From Bacillota bacterium (GTDB lineage Bacteria > Bacillota > Clostridia > Christensenellales > Pumilibacteraceae), in the NCBI GenBank assembly GCA_009787685.1, contig WQSV01000052.1, forward strand, positions 1-8,480: 8,480 bases of DNA, in the 5' to 3' direction. Below are positions 6,613 through 8,480 of the stretch, one piece after another. The notes under the pieces were generated by a model, which was not told the origin of the DNA, made no database searches, and saw only the letters and a program-made list of their open reading frames with translations. Both the position numbers and the translations under genes were made by a program. Position 1 is the stretch's first letter; every line of letters starts with the position of its first letter.

Positions 6613-7782
6613 ATGAATAATCAAATGAATAAACATATTTTAGTCCGCGTTGGAGAAATATTTCTAAAAGGCAAGAACAAGAATTTTTTTGAAACGTTAC
6701 TTTTTCGGAATATCAAGTCAGCATTAAAAGGAACAGAACAAACAGTGAGAAGAGAGAGGAATCGTTTCATTGTTTGTGATTTTTCTGAAGAGGATTTGGA
6801 TAATATTTTAACAAACCTTGGTAAAGTTTTTGGCGTTCATTCGTTCAGTGTTTGTCATGTTTGTGAGAGTAATTATGAAAGTATCAATGCTCTCGCTCAA
6901 ACTCTTGTTCCATTTGACAAAAAAACATTTCGAGTCAATTCAAATCGAAGCGACAAAAGATTTCCGATGAACTCAATGGAACTTTCTCGTGAACTTGGAG
7001 GAGACATTTTGAATGCTCACTCGCATTTAAGCGTTGACCTACATAATCCCGACTTCATTCTTTTTGTTGATGTTGGGACTGAGTTTTCCTATATCTATTC
7101 AGACAAAATCATGGGCATGGGCGGAATGCCAGTCGGAACTGCTGGACATGGACTATTGCTTCTTTCTGGCGGAATCGACAGCCCAGTTGCAGCAGTCCTT
7201 GCTTCAAAAAGAGGACTTGAATTATCCGCAATCCATTTTCATTCCTACCCTTACACTTCAGAGCAAGCAAAGCAAAAGGTCATTGATTTAGCGAAAATCA
7301 TTTCACCATATACTGGCAGTTTCAAACTCTATATAGTTTCAACAACAAAGTTGCAAGAAGCATTCAACAAACATTGTGAATCGTCCTATGCAATAACACT
7401 ATTAAGACGAGCAATGATGAGGCTAAGTGAAGAGCTTGCTTTCAAAATCAAAGCAGAATGCATCATCAATGGAGAAAGTCTTGGGCAAGTCGCATCTCAA
7501 ACAATTCAAAGCATTGGAGCGACGAATTCAGTCGTGAACACTCTTCCAGTCATTCGTCCATTGATTTGTTTTGATAAATCTGAAATAATCGAGCTTGCGA
7601 AAAAATTTGACACCTATGAAACTTCAATCCTTCCTTTTGAAGATTGTTGCACTGCATTTTTGCCATCTTCTCCTGTGACTCGTCCAAAAAATGAAAAGAG
7701 TGAAAAGGAAGAAAAACGAATTCCAAACTATGACGACCTTTTGAAAGAGGCACTAGAAACAGTCGAGATTGTGAAAATTTAG
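6613..7782 (+). CDS. thiI: tRNA 4-thiouridine synthase ThiI (no rhodanese domain)
   Basis: ThiI adenylates uridine 8 of tRNA and accepts sulfur to form 4-thiouridine (EC 2.8.1.4); in many bacteria it also supplies sulfur for the thiamine thiazole. The 389-residue protein has an N-terminal ferredoxin-like region with VRVGEIFLKGKN (11-22), a THUMP domain (about 60-165), and a PP-loop ATPase with SGGIDS (185-190), HFHSYPYTS (208-216) and GESLGQVASQT (287-297). An EDCC motif at 343-346 holds the conserved catalytic cysteine (Cys346 by alignment with the E. coli D-Y-C). The protein stops about 40 residues later, without the rhodanese domain of enterobacterial ThiI, as in Bacillus, where a dedicated cysteine desulfurase delivers sulfur. 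No desulfurase gene is in the window. ATG 6613 directly follows the clpC TAA with little SD, suggesting translational coupling; ATG 6625 is an alternative start. Confidence 0.95.
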   Translation: MNNQMNKHILVRVGEIFLKGKNKNFFETLLFRNIKSALKGTEQTVRRERNRFIVCDFSEEDLDNILTNLGKVFGVHSFSVCHVCESNYESINALAQTLVPFDKKTFRVNSNRSDKRFPMNSMELSRELGGDILNAHSHLSVDLHNPDFILFVDVGTEFSYIYSDKIMGMGGMPVGTAGHGLLLLSGGIDSPVAAVLASKRGLELSAIHFHSYPYTSEQAKQKVIDLAKIISPYTGSFKLYIVSTTKLQEAFNKHCESSYAITLLRRAMMRLSEELAFKIKAECIINGESLGQVASQTIQSIGATNSVVNTLPVIRPLICFDKSEIIELAKKFDTYETSILPFEDCCTAFLPSSPVTRPKNEKSEKEEKRIPNYDDLLKEALETVEIVKI

Positions 7783-7875
7783 GAAATAAATTCGCAGTTG
7801 TCTCACACAAAAATGACAATGGTAATGTCTGTCTAATTTTTAATGCGATTTTAATTTAATTCAATCAAAAAACAA

Positions 7876-7904
7876 TTGACACTTGTTTCTGTATCGTTTA
7901 AACT
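7876..7904 (+). promoter_or_regulatory. Sigma-A-type promoter of the lipoprotein gene
   Basis: A consensus -35, TTGACA (7876-7881), is separated by exactly 17 bases from TAAACT (7899-7904), which matches the -10 consensus at four of six positions including the key first T, second A and last T. The expected transcription start is around 7911, only a few bases before ATG 7914. An alternative -10, TATATT (7908-7913), would give a start near 7920, just before ATG 7923, but its -35 spacing is poor. Confidence 0.65.
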
Positions 7905-7913
7905 GAATATATT

Positions 7914-8480
7914 ATGAAAAACATGAAAAAACTAATTACTTTGTTAACTTTGGCACTATTGCTTTCAAGTGCGTTTTTCTTCACAGGTTGCAATGGCGGT
8001 ACGGCTATTATTGGGGTCGGAAACATGACCGAGCGCGATTTTGTTGCTACCGAAAACTTTTCTTCTATTCGAGTGAGCGGAGGATTTGATATTCGCTTTT
8101 CTTACTCTGAAGACACAACAGTCAGAATCGTGATGCAAGAAAATTTGTTTGAATTCACGACAACTCGCGTTTCAAACAACACGCTCTATGTTCAGCCAAC
8201 AAGGTCTTTTAACACTGTTTCAGTCAACAGACCACGACTTTATGTCTCTTCTCCAAATTTCAACGCTGCAAGATTGAGTGGCTCAACGCGTCTTCGTAGT
8301 GATGATGTTATCACTGGAGAGCGTTTCAATCTTCACACAAGCGGTTCAAGCAGAGTGGAACTTGAACTTGATGTCGATAGACTTGAAATCACAACATCAG
8401 GCTCAAGCAACATTGAACTCACTGTTTCAGCGGACTACATGACTGTCAACAGTTCAGGCTCAGCAACTTTCAACCTCGAG
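7914..8480 (+). CDS. Lipoprotein with DUF2807 (head GIN) domain, C-terminally cut by the window
   Basis: The frame is open from ATG 7914 to the last base (189 codons) with no stop, so the gene continues to the right. The N-terminus is a lipoprotein signal: K-N-M-K-K, a leucine-rich core and the lipobox FTGC (residues 23-26), predicting a lipid-anchored Cys26 on the outer face of the membrane. The mature part begins with a G-N-x-x-x-R-D-F segment and F-S-S-I-R-V-S-G-G-F-D-I (49-60). It then shows a repeating SGS motif (122-124, 143-145, 162-164, 181-183), spaced 19-21 residues as in a right-handed beta-helix. This is the DUF2807 'putative auto-transporter adhesin, head GIN' pattern. Family members are exported or surface proteins; no precise function is known. 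No SD precedes either ATG 7914 or ATG 7923. I chose 7914 because it fits the promoter; 7923 would also leave a normal signal peptide. Confidence 0.88.
   Translation, partial: MKNMKKLITLLTLALLLSSAFFFTGCNGGTAIIGVGNMTERDFVATENFSSIRVSGGFDIRFSYSEDTTVRIVMQENLFEFTTTRVSNNTLYVQPTRSFNTVSVNRPRLYVSSPNFNAARLSGSTRLRSDDVITGERFNLHTSGSSRVELELDVDRLEITTSGSSNIELTVSADYMTVNSSGSATFNLE

Noticed and set aside
7034..7291. Open frame inside thiI in another frame
   Set aside because: It is a shadow of the thiI THUMP/PP-loop coding sequence, with no independent start signal.
7550..7819. Reverse-strand open frame over the 3' end of thiI
   Set aside because: Most of it is antisense to conserved thiI codons, with no SD and no recognisable domain. 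The other reverse-strand open frames over ftsY, comEB and clpC were dropped for the same reasons.
7798..7841. Possible terminator after thiI (TTGTC/GACAA or GACA/TGTC stems followed by TAATTTTTA)
   Set aside because: The stems are only 4-5 bp, AT-rich and compete with each other, and the T-run is short and interrupted. Transcription may end here, but the sequence does not support a call.
1..8480. Alternative genetic code (TGA as Trp), considered because of the low GC and A-rich codons
   Set aside because: Tryptophan is encoded by TGG in the conserved genes, no TGA interrupts any conserved frame, and TGA ends the TM2 gene after its last conserved motif.
1..8480. Mobile elements, CRISPR arrays, tRNA or rRNA genes, defence systems
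   Set aside because: No transposase-like or integrase-like frame, no regularly spaced repeats, no tRNA cloverleaf or rRNA core sequence seen on either strand. All genes are conserved core functions except the TM2 and DUF2807 proteins.

Overview
The window suggests a low-GC Gram-positive bacterium (Bacillota). The grounds are the mcsA-mcsB-clpC protein-quality-control cluster, a dCMP deaminase of ComEB type, a rhodanese-free ThiI, a short FtsY without an acidic N-terminal domain, purine-rich Shine-Dalgarno sites and AT-rich codon use. Reading frames are intact with TAA, TAG and TGA all used as stops, so the standard bacterial code applies. An uncultured Clostridia- or Erysipelotrichia-like lineage is plausible, but the sequence alone does not settle the order or family. 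All genes lie on the + strand.

Layout. Positions 1-384 hold the C-terminal end of a DUF512 (radical-SAM associated) protein. It is followed by a small zinc-ribbon/TM2 membrane protein (407-946). After a locally GC-richer gap comes ftsY, the SRP receptor (1049-1951). A tight run follows: comEB (2021-2470), mcsA (2495-2983), mcsB (about 3020-4033), a 152-bp leader rich in inverted repeats, clpC (4186-6612) and thiI (6613-7782). The last region has a clear sigma-A-type promoter (7876-7904) driving a DUF2807 lipoprotein (7914 onward). That gene runs off the right edge with no stop codon.

How the genes work together. McsA activates the arginine kinase McsB, which marks damaged proteins with phosphoarginine. 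The N-domain of ClpC recognises the mark, and the ClpC hexamer unfolds the substrate into ClpP. The sequence shows this chain intact: four CxxC pairs plus a UVR motif in McsA; the phosphagen-kinase catalytic motifs and the RDxxRA allosteric motif in McsB; and the N-domain glutamates, two AAA modules, UVR-type M domain and an LGF ClpP loop in ClpC. In Bacillus the cluster begins with its repressor gene ctsR. Here that place is taken by comEB, and I found neither a canonical CtsR box nor a CIRCE element. The clpC leader instead has its own structure: a nested inverted repeat, a GGTGNAA direct repeat, and a hairpin that can compete with pairing to a perfect 10-base Shine-Dalgarno.

Overall this is a conserved housekeeping/proteostasis region. 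I see no mobile element, CRISPR array, defence island, tRNA or rRNA. The most interesting signals are regulatory: the clpC leader, a perfect 10-bp inverted repeat inside mcsA that shares a 9-mer with two intergenic regions, and a lipoprotein promoter placed so that the mRNA would be leaderless. No stretch over 300 bases lacks a gene.
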